This document shows positions 1 through 11,699 of a DNA stretch of 64,000 nt, in pieces (position 1 is the first letter of the stretch; the number at the start of each line of letters is the position of its first letter). The stretch spans positions 95,206,249-95,270,248 of the forward strand of contig OX352762.1 in the NCBI GenBank assembly GCA_947095585.1, written 5' to 3'. The notes beneath the pieces were generated by a model, which was not told the DNA's origin, made no database searches, and saw only the letters and a list, made by a program, of their open reading frames with translations. Source of the DNA: Nephrocerus scutellatus (Eukaryota > Arthropoda > Insecta > Diptera > Pipunculidae). The translations under genes were made by a program, and so were the position numbers.

Positions 1-699
1 TCCATTGATTCCTTCATTAGCCTTTCGTTTTCTTGGCGAACTGTTGATCGTTGATCGTTGATATTTGGTTTTGTTGTCGTTGTGTTGTGAGAGCAGTGGC
101 AATATAAGAAAATTTTTTAAAAAGAAAGGAAGAGAAAAAATAAGTTAAGTTACGCTTAAACAGGAAGTTGACATTCTAAAAATATATTTTTGGCCAGATA
201 AATTTATTTCTCAATCGAAGTATTATTATATGGGACGATGCATATTTTAAAAATGGTTATGTCATACGCGCTCAATGGCCGGAATTACATTGTTGAGAAT
301 TCTGGAAAAACTGGCCTTTGCGATTTTCAATTCTTTTCACTTAACACCTAAACTACTATTTTAAGGTTATCTTTTACACTATCCGTTTTGTTATCCGTTC
401 AGTGTCCGTTTCAGTTTCCGTATCAGTTTATCGTCAGAGTAAAAAGGCAAAACTTATAAGAAAACTTAAATCGTATCATTTTTTTAAGATAAACTGAACG
501 GATCGTGTTAAAACACCTGTACAAACTGCCTAAATTTGTTGAGTATACATACTTCTTTTATATGCGGGATAGAAGCCAGCTTGAACTACGTTCGACTGCT
601 TATAAACCTTTTTCACACGACCATATACGAAAGCGACTGTCTTCTAACAATAACCTAGCTAAGAATGTAGGCATTATCAATCTACCATCGAACAACCCA
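1..699. other. AT-rich stretch, no gene seen
   Basis: No open frame here resembles a known protein. The only open stretch, at 505-702, is short with no recognisable motif. The sequence is AT-rich and non-repetitive by eye. Confidence 0.5.
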
Positions 700-900
700 T
701 AAAAATTATAATTGTTCATGTAAATTCTCAAATCGGAGAGGAACCTAAGCCCATATAATAGAAAGTGTTGTCATCGCAAATACACATGTGTGCAAAGTTT
801 CAATAAAATCGGGAGTTGGGAAGTGAGTTAAAAATTGATCGCAAGATTCCACGTCAAACAGACAAACATACGGGCATGCGAAGTTAATATAGAGAAAATA
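700..900 (+). repeat. Dispersed repeat D, copy 1
   Basis: This stretch carries the blocks tacacatgtgtgcaaa, ataaaatcggg and gttaaaaattgatcgcaaga. They recur in the same order at 58110-58280 (same strand) and in reverse complement at 49795-49935. The spacing is similar in each copy, so this is a dispersed repeat rather than chance. I see no coding capacity and no clear termini, so the class is unknown. Confidence 0.6.
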
Positions 901-1515
901 TACTCACTGAAAAGTGCCCATCGAACGATCGTTAGATTGCCGATCTCAGCTGCTGGCTGGTGCTGCGAGCTTATTCCTCGAAAGATAGCATTCATATTCC
1001 TACATTCCTAGCTTGGCATGTAATACACTGTTAATGAGTGGCTACACGATAATGGGAATGAAAGTCATGTCCAGCGAAACAGGTAGGTTTTTAGTGAGTT
1101 GGAAAGAGAAAGCTTGATTCCACCGAGAATCCACCGAAAGTCCACTACGAAAGATGACTTTCGGCGCAAGCATGAACGTTCTATACCGCAAAACAACAAC
1201 AAACATACACACAAACACCCACAAATGCATCGCTAAGTGTAGCCACAACGTTCATGGGCATGAATTTCTATCCCATGCCTGTGTAGCCGCGCTCTTATGT
1301 ATCAACTTAGTTCAACTTCAATCTTTCAAGTTCAACCCATGTGCTAAAACACTCAGGTCGAGATTTCAAAAAAACTTTAACTCAAGTTCTCAATCCTGCA
1401 CATAAATGAGGTAAAATCTAAAGGGCCAACTATAATGGACTTGAGTTGGATTAATTTAGCTGATGTGAACGACTTATTACATGCAATTCGTGTGCTGTGA
1501 CCATGTGATTTTGGT
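901..1515. other. No gene seen
   Basis: Several short open frames overlap on both strands. None has a motif or composition that suggests a real protein. Confidence 0.45.
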
Positions 1516-1718
1516 CGGTTTCGCCAACCGACCAGTCGACCAGTTTAATTACCTCGAAAGTATTGCATCAGCTGATACAGATCAGCACGTCAACAGCAGA
1601 ATAAATCAAGCTCGAGCTGCCTTCGGTTCTCGTATCTCCATTAGGAAACCCAGCCAGATCTCCTGACGCACTAAATTGTGACTCTTCGAATCCCATGTTA
1701 AATCCATTCGCGAAACTT
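1516..1718 (+). pseudogene. LINE reverse transcriptase C-terminal fragment
   Basis: Read on the plus strand, this fragment encodes a stretch around VDQFNYLESIAS, then VNSRINQARAAF, then a degraded block like TKL-LFESHVKSI. That order (F-YLGS-I, RI-AR-AF, NVKS) is the usual region just after the reverse transcriptase core in RTE-like non-LTR elements. It has an in-frame stop and no upstream RT core, so it is a remnant. It is a different family from the RTE-A copy that begins at its right edge, which suggests RTE-A inserted into it. Confidence 0.6.
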
Positions 1719-3999
1719 GAAAATGGCGGTCAGCAATCAGGCGAATAACACAGAATGCTTCAGAAATGCATGTGGCTGCAACTATCTCTGACTGGTGGAA
1801 GTGCGATCAAACTTCCACCACGTGGTGGCCGCTGGTAATTTTCCTCCAGTACAGGAAAAGCGAAATGATCGGGCTATTCCCTTTAAAGTAAGGTTGGCGC
1901 TGTAAAAAAAACATTATACGCAACCCCAAATAAGCCTCGGATAGACTGATCAACGACGACGACCACGGCAACAAAAACGGCTAAGCGATTTAAGAATTTT
2001 CTCATGGAACGTACGCTCACTGTGTAGTGCTCGAGCTGCACAGCAGCTAGCCGATACCCTGTCCAAATATAATGCTGACATAACAGCAATTCAGGAGATG
2101 CGATGGACGGGGAATGGTGTCTTACAAAAATCAGAATATGACATATATTACAGCTGTCATGCAAGACCTTATGTGCTCGGGGTGGGGTTTCTATCAGCAA
2201 AAGAATGAAACCTACAGTTATCGGCTTTTATTTATAAACATAAGCCTCATAAACGTTCACGCACCTACAGAGGATTCCCCAGATGATGAAAAAGAAGAAT
2301 TCTTTGAATCAGTCGAACGTCGAATGCTTGCCCTCAGTATGATGTAAACTGTTGATAGACCGCCGCCACAACCCATACCTGATGACGGTACGAACGTACC
2401 GAGGTGCCAACGTCGACTCGAGCCACTTGTTGCTATGGTGCTCCGAGCGTAGATTGGCATCATCAAGAAAGACAGCATCCGCGAATCAGATTCGAGTCAA
2501 CACGGCTGCCCTTCACAACGAAGAGACCAGAAACAACTACGGTCAAGCGACAGGACTCGCCCCAAATGCAGGAAGATTAAGTCCTGGAGTTGAGATGCCG
2601 GGCTTAGAGGAGAAATGGACACGCCTTAAGAATACTGTCATTAGTACTGGTGACTCCATCTTAGGCAGTAGTCGTAGAGATCGAAACGACTGGTTCGATG
2701 ACGAATGTAAGCTAGCGACTGAACGTAAGAATGTTGCATACTGAGCAATGCAACAATGACGAAGCGATAAATCGGCTCAAAAATAATAAGGCCTCGGGAT
2801 CTGATGGTATCCCAGCGGAGCCCCATACATAAGAAAGGAGATATCACAACCTGCAGCAATTATCGTGGTATAACGTTGTTGAGTACCGCGTATAAGATTT
2901 TCTCCTCTATCATTCAAGACAGGATAGCCCAATTGGTCCATACCAATGTGGCTTCATACCAGGCAAATCAACAACTTATCAGATTTACACCCTTAGGCAT
3001 GTGATGGAAAAATGTCTAGAGTTTCAAAACTCACTACACAAATCTTTTTATAGACTTTAAAGCCGCCTATGATAGCATAGCCAGAGTAGAACTTTATTAA
3101 GCCATGAGAGCATTCGGCATCCCAAATAAACTGAAAAGACTATGTAGATTGAGTACGACCAATGTTATAAGCCAAGTAAAAATATCCGGATCACTACCAT
3201 GCCCATTCAACATCTACAACGGGCTCCGAAAAGGGGATGGACTGGCCTGCGCCCTCCTCATCCTAGCGTTGGAGAAAATGATCCGAGACTCTGAGGTAAC
3301 AGCGAGAGGAAACATCCTCTATAAGTCCATTCAGATACTGGCTTACGCAGACGATATTCACATCGTTGGTATAGAAACCGAAGAGTTGTACGGGAAGTTT
3401 TCATACAGATCGAGCAGGGGGCATGCAATCTGGGGCTGTACATAAATGAGAGCGAAACAAAGTACATGGTGGGCACGTCTGCGAGTAGAAGATCCAATAT
3501 TGGTCCCTCAATTCAAATACTGGAGCGCGAATTTGAAGTAGTGAAATCCTTTAGCTACAACTCGGGTCAACTGCAGCAGCCGATAACAGCATGGAACCAG
3601 AAATACGCGCACGGCTGCTTAAAGCCAACAAAGCCTACTCTAGTCTGTCAAGACTCTTCAAATCCATAGCATCCAAGCTGCTGGCATATAATATAATAGC
3701 CATACCAGTACTTACATATGGATCCGAGACTTGGGTGCTTAGCAAAAAGCATTCTCACCTCTTAGCCATGTTCGAGAGAAAAGTCTTATGGAGAATTGTT
3801 GACCCCGTATGTGAGGAAGGACGATTCCGGAGACTCTATAATGATGAGATTTACGAGCGTTACCGCGAGGCCGGCCAAGGAAGCCCAGAGTTTAGGGATG
3901 CTACAATGGATGAAATCGGCTCGAAATCGGGACCGGTGGAGAGATTTTTTGCGGGAGGCCAGGACCGGACACCGGTTGTAAAGCCAAATATGATGATGA
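1719..3999 (+). mobile_element. RTE-A LINE, copy 1, degenerate
   Basis: This is a non-LTR retrotransposon remnant. It opens with the family 5' end (gcggtcagc...) and ends in an ATG repeat (ccaaatatgatgatg). Order: 5' UTR (1719-1990), AP-like endonuclease pieces (VHAPTEDSPDDEKEE near 2255), linker (DRNDWFDDECKLAT near 2690), and reverse transcriptase (CSNYRGITLLSTAYKI near 2850, FKAAYDS near 3060, AYADDI near 3340). The post-RT region (LTYGSETWVLS) lies near 3710. Deletions remove the middle of the endonuclease and part of the region before the RT. Several frameshifts follow. The RTE assignment rests on a single EN-RT layout and the short tandem-repeat tail. It cannot encode a working protein. 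Confidence 0.82.
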
Positions 4000-4189
4000 T
4001 GATGGTCATTGGATCACAGCACCCTCTTAATAGGGTCTTGAATATTTATCATCATTAGAAGTCCAATCATGCAGGTCATTCGCGCGCGTGCGCAACGGTA
4101 CTGGCTGTTAAAAATAAAGACCCTTCTACGAAATGTAATTTTTATTGCAACATGTGAAAACTGAGACGATCAAAGTGATATCATTGTAT

Positions 4190-4995
4190 AATGGGACAGC
4201 ATCCACTCGCCAGAATAACACCTAAAGTTCCTTTACGTTCACAGAAATGGATTATTTTGGATCCATTATTGTGAAAGTCAGCTGTTGCCGGGAAAAAAGT
4301 TACGGTGTTATTTTTACTTGCCTGTCAATCCTTAGTATTCACGTAGAGATGGCATCATCATTGAACACCGATACGTGTATGATGGCTATTAAGCGATTCG
4401 TAGCATATAAAGGATGCCCTTGTGAAATATTTTCGGATAACTGCACAAGGAGGAGAGGAGCTGATAACGAGCTCGCGGCAAACCTGAACGATCTAGAACA
4501 GGACGCGATTAGAGGAGTCTTGACGAGTCTTGACTACGCATCGTATCTAATGGAGTTTCCAACCATCGGCAGACATTGGATGTTGTTGGGAACGATTCGT
4601 ACGTACGTTCGGTTAAAATTGCTCTGGAAGTTGCACCAAGGAAGCATATCCCACCGATGAGACCATGTTTATTGTTATGGCCGAAGTAATACAAATGGTG
4701 AAAGACCACGCGGCTGATGACTTTACATTACTTCATCATAGAAAGATCTTTGGATTCAGCTCCAATAGGAGACTTTACGGAAAACGACGTAATACTGAAA
4801 CGGCAATGGTGGGAAACATAGCAATTGCCATATCACCTCTGGACATGATGGAGAAAAGTGTACTTATCTAGTCTTGCGAGGCGGACTAAATGGTACAAAC
4901 AGGGAAGGCCAATTCAAACCGGTGACGTCGTTTTACTCGTAGACAAGTACATCTTAAGAGGAACCTGAACGAAAGCAATCGTCACTGCGTTACAT
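4190..4995 (+). pseudogene. BEL/Pao LTR-retrotransposon pol remnant (integrase)
   Basis: The translated pieces match the C-terminal part of BEL/Pao pol: an integrase core with an MDYFGSIIV block near 4247 and a SDN motif near 4432. A short stretch before the tail resembles the region after the integrase core. The C-terminal domain (KWYKQGRPIQTGDVV) is readable near 4890. The first two catalytic acidic residues appear to remain. The position expected to hold the catalytic glutamate reads Met (HWMLLGTIR). Frameshifts and stops divide it into at least three frames. No LTRs, gag, protease or reverse transcriptase are visible, so this is an isolated fragment of an old element. Confidence 0.8.
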
Positions 4996-5004
4996 CCAGG
5001 GCCA

Positions 5005-5125
5005 TTCGTAGAGTGGGATGAACCCTGCTTTCCTAGCTTTCGCCATTAAGCATGCTCTTGAACTACTCACATTTAGCGGTCCTCTCTTTGAGAGAAAACC
5101 ATAAGCCCCCGCGTTGCATCCCCAG
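5005..5125. repeat. Dispersed repeat E, copy 1
   Basis: The blocks ttcgtagagtggga, cgaaccctgctt-like, gccattaagcatgctcttga and ccataagccc recur in order at 52650-52775. The copies differ at scattered positions, so they are old. No coding content is recognised and the repeat class is unknown. Confidence 0.65.
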
Positions 5126-6018
5126 AACGAGCTGGGTTCATAACCACAGTTGTCCTCAGACCGGTCAACCTTACGGTCAACATTATTATATGTGGGCACG
5201 GACAACTCCCGCGGTACTAACGCGACCTTGGTGAGGTCTGACATCAAGGGTTTTAGTTCCTTCGGAGTGATTGCCTTTTTTCGGAGGAGAAAACCATCAC
5301 TGGCAAATCATCTTCTGGAACCTCGAACCACGTCATTTGTCACTAGGATACCGTGCTGTCCTAGGCCGTTAGGGATAGAAACTATTCCAGGCCCTTCCCT
5401 CTATCTCTCTGTGTACGAAATTAGCTACTAAATACGAAGAGTCGCCCATAAGATTATTCTAAGTACCAGTAGTCCACTATGGGTCGCAAAGTACGAAGGC
5501 ATTGCCCATAAGAAGCATACTCTAAGTACGCGCGGCCCTTGATTAATATCCCGTGTTCAAGTCCTGCACCATTCCAGATAAGATTTTATGCTGCAGATTA
5601 TGCAGATGCAGAACATCCAGGACCCACGGCCACACGAGAGTGTTTGAAGTAAGAACGGCGACAAAAACTTATAGACGACTGGTAGTAAAGCTATACCAAA
5701 CCGGTAGTAAAGCTATAGGGTAACGTATCCGAAAGCGACTCCAATACCGGCGAAATTTCGATCACGTTACTGGTTTCTCAAAATAGAGCGTTGCATTTTA
5801 AAACGCTATTATAACTTAATGGTTTTTTTCCTTTTCGAAAAAATAGAGGCTATTTTTGAACGGTTATCTGGCATAACGACAAGCCAATATTCTTTTTATC
5901 ATTTTATTACTTTCAATAGTTATCCATTGTAATAAAAGAAATCATAAGAAATATATTGCAGGGTAATTGTTAATAAATTTCAATTCCAATAATAATATTA
6001 GAAATAAATGTTTAAAAG
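5126..6018. other. Non-coding; short imperfect direct repeat
   Basis: No gene is visible. Near 5430-5530 the pattern tacgaag...gcccataag...tctaagtac occurs twice, about 65-75 bases apart. A related block (aagtacgaagg...gcccataac) lies at 41918-41944. From 5760 to 6018 the sequence is AT-rich. Confidence 0.45.
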
Positions 6019-6134
6019 AACTCTCGCAATGGAAAAACAACATGTAGGATTGTATGGATTTTGGTCCATACAAAAGTCAACAAACATTGAACTCTTTTTA
6101 AGTCAAAAGTCATAGGTTTTTCCATTGTGAGAGC
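6019..6134. mobile_element. MITE, CTCTCACAATG family, copy 1
   Basis: A ~115 bp element is bounded by inverted repeats: ctctcgcaatggaaaaac on the left, and gtttttccattgtgagag on the right. It has no coding capacity. The same terminal sequence bounds the element at 10335-10589, so the two form one MITE family. The parent transposon is not visible and I could not establish a target-site duplication. Confidence 0.78.
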
Positions 6135-6575
6135 TCTGCAAATTGACAAAGTATAGGCTTAAGGTTACCTAAAATACTCTTCTTTAAATAAAGGGATCAA
6201 CACACTATGATTACGATGCGTGTGAGGTGACTGACGTGTTTTTAGTAGGTACAGAGGCTATAGAACATGACTTTTAGTTTTATTAATACCACTCAAAACT
6301 TAGTCAAAAACTATCTGTTGGCTTGAAACTCAGTTTCCCTGGTAACTATTTTTGCTGTTGACTGTCACTCAGCGGCCATATTTATTTGTGATCGATGTTA
6401 TCTTCTTTTAACTGTGGGATCGGATTGAATCAGAACAAAAAACTCATGAACGCTATGCTCTAAAGTAAAAAACGACATTAGCTTTAAACGGCACTCATCT
6501 TCGATAGTATATACAATAAAACATATAATTATATGTATACGAACTTGACATTTAATTGTTAGGCTAAGCATAAAG
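6135..6575. other. Region 3' of the host gene, no gene seen
   Basis: This sequence lies downstream of the minus-strand host gene and could contain its 3' UTR or a further exon. AATAAA-type motifs are frequent because the DNA is AT-rich, so I do not pick a polyadenylation site. Confidence 0.4.
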
Positions 6576-8591
6576 TCACCAACTCATACCCATACCATTG
6601 TAATGCACTGGTGTCTCCCTGGCGAATGTGTAGATTTTCTTTGTCGTATTTTGGACCTGAGTTTCACTGGAATGTGTCAGCGTGATAATGACAACAAAGA
6701 CACTGGCGCACACTAGACACAGGAACACCGTCATTATGATGCAAGCGATTCGTTTGCGTTTTCGGTCTGACTCTTCTTCATCATCGGTTTCCTCGCTGAG
6801 CGATTTCTTTTTCAATGATTTATGCGTTGCGCTGGCCACTGAAGAATTACGTGGCGTGGCCGTCGTATGGCGAAGTGGTCGAAATGCCTGCTCGAATGCA
6901 GCGTCTCCAATTTCATAGGTTAGCGATGGTTTCCGCTCAAACGATGGACGTTTCTCTTCAATAAGATGAACTTGAGCGACGTTCGCCGCTGAAGATGTAA
7001 TTAAGGATATCGCTTTTGATCGTGGACTTCGTTTGATGTCATCGGTGGATGCGGATCCAGTGGACGCCGCTATGCCAGGAGTACTGAGAGGTCGACTATT
7101 TCGTCGGTGGGGTGATGTGAGCTCGAAGTCATCGCCTTCACCCATTAAGCTTTTTGATTTTTTTGACGCACTAAGGCTTTCCCTGTATGCTCGAAGACGA
7201 ACGCTGGCGCTGTGCAGAGATTTCTTAGTGCCCCCCGCAACTGTGGCGCTACTGTTGGTACCTTGGAATGCAGCGGCAGCGGCAACTATTGCCGGCCGAT
7301 GGATTTGCAGTTCTTCGAGATTTTTCGGTGATAGATAAAGGCTGTGTGCGTGTTTGGCACCACGTTTGAAATGATAGGCGGCCGTAGCCGCAGTGGCAGC
7401 ATCATGCAAAGCCAACTGATGATGATGGTGTTGCTGACGATCGAGCTCCAGACTATGCGAACTGTGTTGTCGAGCATGTTGTGCGTTTTTCTCAAGGCTA
7501 CTTTCGCTTGCAATTGCTGCTGCTGCTGGGCTGATGACGGCATCCTCGAAGGATCCAGTTCCGTTGGCTTCGATTTTCGTGTGACTGTTGCTGCGCGATC
7601 GAGAGTCCCGAAAGATTTCGTTTTCGAGCGATAAGTTCGTTGAACTTAAAAGTTTTGGATGACCATCCATTGACTTCAAAATGTCATCGTTCAACGAAGG
7701 ATGCCTAACGCTCGACGTCTCGACGGCCGCAGTGGTCTCAGTTCTGTTGCTTGGTCGCCGACCGGGATCATTTAAGGATCGATGTGTCCGACAGCCTCGC
7801 CTACTCGGCGATGGTGATCGACTTATCTGCTCTTTGGTCGTTTGATGTGGAAAGAGGTAGTTTCCCCGCACCGAACTCGTTCGTCTGCTTGACGATGCCG
7901 ACAAGTTGGTCGAAGGTGCAATCATGTCCTGATCATTGGTGGGATCCTGTGCATGAAACGAATGTGTTTTTTTCATCTGCAAAATGGAACCAGGATGAAC
8001 ATCTACCGTGTCTGATCGTCGGAAGAGAGCTTTCTTGAGTGAATGTGGCGTTTGCGGTGGGAGTAGGTTATAATCATCGAACCGAATAGAACTGGAACTG
8101 CCACCACCGCCACTGCCACTACTGCTAACCAAATAGATATCTGGCTGGTGATGTGCTTGGAACTTCACCAGCGACGCCAATGACGAAGACATTGCCGCAA
8201 GCGGTGGCGGTGGCAAAGCGTATGTGGTGTGCGATGCTGTCGGAGAACTTGTGCTTGAGTGCTGGTGGTGCTGGTGCTGTTGGTGTGCAGTCAGATGCTG
8301 ATGCCGTGTCGACGAGGACGAGGATGAAAAGGGAGCTAATGCTGGTGGGAGTGCTAGAGACGGCGGTACCGGCGATACACGGCCGGCGGCGACTATACCT
8401 AGAGGCTTCTCGAGAATTTGCGAATCGTCGATAATCATTTGCGGTGCAGGCACATAGTTCTCGATCGCAACCGATATCGATCGATTGATCGCTCTTAGTT
8501 TGGGCGGCTTCTTTTTCGTAGCCGGATTGTCGAGTGATGACTTGCCGCCGGAGTCGCCACCGCTATTGCTACTGGGGCCGCCGCGATCCAT
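6576..8591 (-). CDS. Uncharacterised single-pass membrane protein, Ser/His-rich
   Basis: This is a 671-codon frame and the only long intact ORF in the window. Its GC content is clearly higher than the flanks. I do not recognise the gene. The N-terminus is Gly/Ser-rich, followed by a block around KLRAINRSISVAIENYVPAP. A long low-complexity region follows, with Ser, His, Gln and Ala runs. Basic/serine blocks such as RSPSPSRRG suggest phosphorylation. An acidic patch (EETDDEEESD) and RKRKR directly precede a hydrophobic segment at about residues 615-640. A ~30-residue tail with one NTT sequon follows. By the positive-inside rule the large N-terminal part is cytoplasmic and the tail is lumenal or extracellular (type II). 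The ATG at 8591 is the first Met in a frame that stays open upstream to about 8770. The terminal codons run into a GTGACT that could be a splice donor, so the true C-terminus is uncertain. Confidence 0.85.
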   Translation of the reverse strand: MDRGGPSSNSGGDSGGKSSLDNPATKKKPPKLRAINRSISVAIENYVPAPQMIIDDSQILEKPLGIVAAGRVSPVPPSLALPPALAPFSSSSSSTRHQHLTAHQQHQHHQHSSTSSPTASHTTYALPPPPLAAMSSSLASLVKFQAHHQPDIYLVSSSGSGGGGSSSSIRFDDYNLLPPQTPHSLKKALFRRSDTVDVHPGSILQMKKTHSFHAQDPTNDQDMIAPSTNLSASSSRRTSSVRGNYLFPHQTTKEQISRSPSPSRRGCRTHRSLNDPGRRPSNRTETTAAVETSSVRHPSLNDDILKSMDGHPKLLSSTNLSLENEIFRDSRSRSNSHTKIEANGTGSFEDAVISPAAAAIASESSLEKNAQHARQHSSHSLELDRQQHHHHQLALHDAATAATAAYHFKRGAKHAHSLYLSPKNLEELQIHRPAIVAAAAAFQGTNSSATVAGGTKKSLHSASVRLRAYRESLSASKKSKSLMGEGDDFELTSPHRRNSRPLSTPGIAASTGSASTDDIKRSPRSKAISLITSSAANVAQVHLIEEKRPSFERKPSLTYEIGDAAFEQAFRPLRHTTATPRNSSVASATHKSLKKKSLSEETDDEEESDRKRKRIACIIMTVFLCLVCASVFVVIITLTHSSETQVQNTTKKIYTFARETPVHYNGMGMSW

Positions 8592-9640
8592 TCTATAAGC
8601 GTGCGAATGCGGATATCTATTATAATGTGCAATGGTGCTGTTGTGAGTGCGGTGTGTAAGCTTGAGTGTTTCTTTCCGTTCAGTTCGTCTAACGGTTTGA
8701 ATTGATGTGCAATTATCTGAGACAGTTGAATATTTGAAAAAAATCTGGTGCCTTGTGCATTTTAGTACCTAGTACATAATTATTTAGAATTCTTTGGCAA
8801 ATAAAAATAAAAGCTTCAATGCGAAGTGAACTTAAGTAAAACTTTTTGTGCGTTTCTTTTCAATGATGTGCGATGTCGACTTGCATTAATTACTTCTTTA
8901 GATTTGTTCAGTTCATTTGAAATTCTTCATTTATATAAATTCTTAGCGGTTTCCTTGTGTAGAATTTGTAAACTTTGATTCTTTATTTTCCTTATAAGTA
9001 AAAATAAATTCGATCGGATGCATATTATAACTAATTATTAATTATTAAGCTAAAAAATGTTTATGTAAAAGAGAGAATAACATTATAAATTGTGAATGTG
9101 CTGAATTATTGAGGATTAAACTGCAAGCGAAGTTTGCAAATGCAAAGTAAATCAAAAACCAATCTCTCTGTTGTTTTTTAAACGGAAATTTTTACAATTT
9201 ACAAAACTGAATTTATGACGGACCAGTTTTTTCACAAAAAATTATATTAAAGGCGCTAAATTCTTGGGCATCTGAACTGAGCTTCCCCATCATTGTTTAT
9301 TTTTGTATGAATTGTTAAAACAAAATAATAGAAATAATGAATTAAATCTAGAAACTTGTTAAAAATTATTTATACTCGTCTTTTTTTATTGACATTGCTT
9401 GTCAAATTTATATCGTGATCGTATAGTGGCGTATGACAAAAGTTCAGCATCCAAGATGACTAGAACAAAGTACACCTATGTTTCTTACCTCATAAGAATT
9501 GTTATAAACTGTGTTGTGTACTTAAGACAATATATCAGTGGTATTCCAATATACCGTCGCCATTGTCAAATTCCAAAAAGAACTTATGCTTCAGTTAATA
9601 GCTCAAGAAACTCATCAATAGTCCAGTACAGAGCGGCTTT
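8592..9640. other. Upstream of the host gene; promoter region not resolved
   Basis: This AT-rich sequence lies 5' of the minus-strand gene and probably contains its 5' UTR or an upstream intron. I could not identify a convincing TATA box or initiator. The short open frame at 9399-9767 overlaps the SINE and is not gene-like. Confidence 0.4.
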
Positions 9641-9908
9641 AATAATATTCGACGCGACAAACAGTTGCAGTCCATACCCTAGCTCCACGAGACCGTTTGT
9701 GTTGTGCATGTATATTTTTTACACAAATGGAAGGGACCTACAATTCAATGTCGTATCCGAACGGTGAATTGAGAAGCTTTCAGTGACAAGCTATTACTCT
9801 CGGACGTTTGTCAGACATTCGTGAAAGGTGGGACACTTTTGGTGTTACTGGGATCCGAACCACGAACCTTCTGATCAGCAGCCATGCGGTTATCCACTGA
9901 GCCCCCCA
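9641..9908 (-). mobile_element. tRNA-derived SINE, nearly full length
   Basis: Read on the minus strand it starts with a tRNA-like head (ggctcagtggataacc as A box, ggttcggatccc as B box). The family body follows (agcttctcaattcaccgtt, ttgtaggtcccttccattt) and it ends near gcgtcgaatattatt. The tail matches the SINE at 45556-45848. SINEs of this type are transcribed by RNA polymerase III from the internal A and B boxes and depend on a partner LINE. There is no protein. Confidence 0.87.
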
Positions 9909-10334
9909 AAAGTAAAATAAAATAAAGCAGAAATATATTTTATAAAACCAAAGGAACCAGGAGGAAAAGCACAACCTGCCATGACTTTTCTTTTATCTCG
10001 TTTTCATGTAGGGTTCAACCAGGGTTGAAACTGGTTTAGCCGATCATGGAAACATATTTGAGTTGATTTTACTTTTAACTCAGTTTGAACTCAACGAAAA
10101 TACCTGGGTTAAGTAGAGTTATTTTATAAGTAGTCGTCAGATTTTGTAATATGTTTTCAAAATTTTAAATCAATTTCAAACTGATAACATTGAAACGCGT
10201 GCCGCCATTTTGCATAGGACGAAAATAAATTTCAACCCATTACAACTCATCCAAGATTCATGGAAACGTAGTATTTGTTAGAAAAAGTGAAGCGAGTCGT
10301 TTGTGTAACGATTTATTTTTTGTTCCCTTACCCT
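9909..10334. other. No gene seen
   Basis: This AT-rich sequence has no recognisable motif. Confidence 0.4.
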
Positions 10335-10589
10335 GCTCTCACAATGAAAAACTTAACACTTAACACTTAAAACTAAAACTAGGTTGTGACAGCAAAGTTT
10401 CAAATTGTGACAAGCTTCATTGTTATTATATTGAAGACATAACAACAACAAAAAATATGTCACATCCGTTTCAAAATGTTGCGAACTTCATTCATTCTTC
10501 TAACATAACGAGCAGAAATTTTTTTTTGTCAAAACCAATATCCATACATTTCTGTAACTCTTAAGTCTTAAGTTTTTTATTGTGAGAGC
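10335..10589. mobile_element. MITE, CTCTCACAATG family, copy 2
   Basis: A 255 bp non-coding element is bounded by near-perfect inverted repeats: gctctcacaatgaaaaactt on the left, and aagttttttattgtgagagc on the right. The termini match the element at 6019-6134, but the interior is longer and largely different. Shared termini with divergent interiors are usual for MITEs moved by one transposase. Confidence 0.82.
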
Positions 10590-11699
10590 GCCCTTATAAT
10601 GTTCAGCACAGCGTTGGCGTTAGGAAATTAAAGGGAACAGAAGAGGAGATGTCTATGAACATACGTCTTGGAAGTTGGAATGCCTGCAGATCATACAGAT
10701 TTATTCCACAATAATGTGCGGGTATTGAAGGAATATTTGTGTACATCCGAAGATGTGCTCAATGGTATGTAGATTCGTGGACTCGAGTTGAGGCACGGTA
10801 TTGGGTTGGAAGATGGACGAGATGTACCTAAATATTTCTTTTGATCACCACTGTTGGAAAAAGAAAAAAAACATTGATAAGCTGGGAACAATCCAACGAT
10901 GTGCAAGAGAGTTGATTTGCAGCGAGTGTAGATAAACCGTTCCGTCATAAGTTTTTTCATGGTCATGTGATGTGCTTTGATATTCACTACGGTAGCCCAA
11001 AGTTAATAAGATATAAGACCAATGTTTTGTTTTTGAATACAAACTGAGATTAGTGAGAAGAGCGAGACATGATCAATTTACAAGGGATATTTTATAGTTA
11101 CTAGAGATATTTATCTACGAGTACAAGGTACAACATTACGGATGCAAATTAGAACGTATTCTCGGAAGTATAGTTTTTGGCAACAATATGGAACTTTTAT
11201 CTTTTTCTCCTTTGATAATTAATTTAATTTTAAGAAAATGTTGGAGTGACAAGGAGGAAACGAAAGGTACACTGAATAATGAGAGAATAGTGAGGTAGTC
11301 CGATTTAAATATGTAAATCCAAAAAGAGTTTAGAAGCCAGATTCATTTCGTTAGAAGACATTAATTTCAATAAGTTAAAATATAATAGCTACTTGTCAAT
11401 AAAAAAACAAAGTAAATATTTTTTTTTTTAAATTCCAATTAGATTTCCAAATAAATTTTAAGTTCAAACTGAGAATCAAATATTATTATATTATAACAAA
11501 CGAATAAATTGAAAAAAACTTCATTTTTCGGTACTCCTTTTTATATATACATCGAAACACGCCACACAGTCGTTTATTATTTGGTACTAATCACCAAAAT
11601 ATCTGTTTTTGAGATCGGAGTTATTTCAAAGAAATTTCTTTTTTCCACGCTTCACACGCTTCAAAAGCGGGATATCAAAATGGCCCCCTGACATTGAGC
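10590..11699. other. No gene seen
   Basis: The short open frames at 10691-11042 (minus) and 11509-11691 (plus) have no recognisable motif. The DNA becomes very AT-rich after 11100. Confidence 0.4.

Noticed and set aside
6682..8434. Several plus-strand open frames across the host gene
   Set aside because: They are antisense shadows of the GC-rich minus-strand ORF, with no consistent start or domain.
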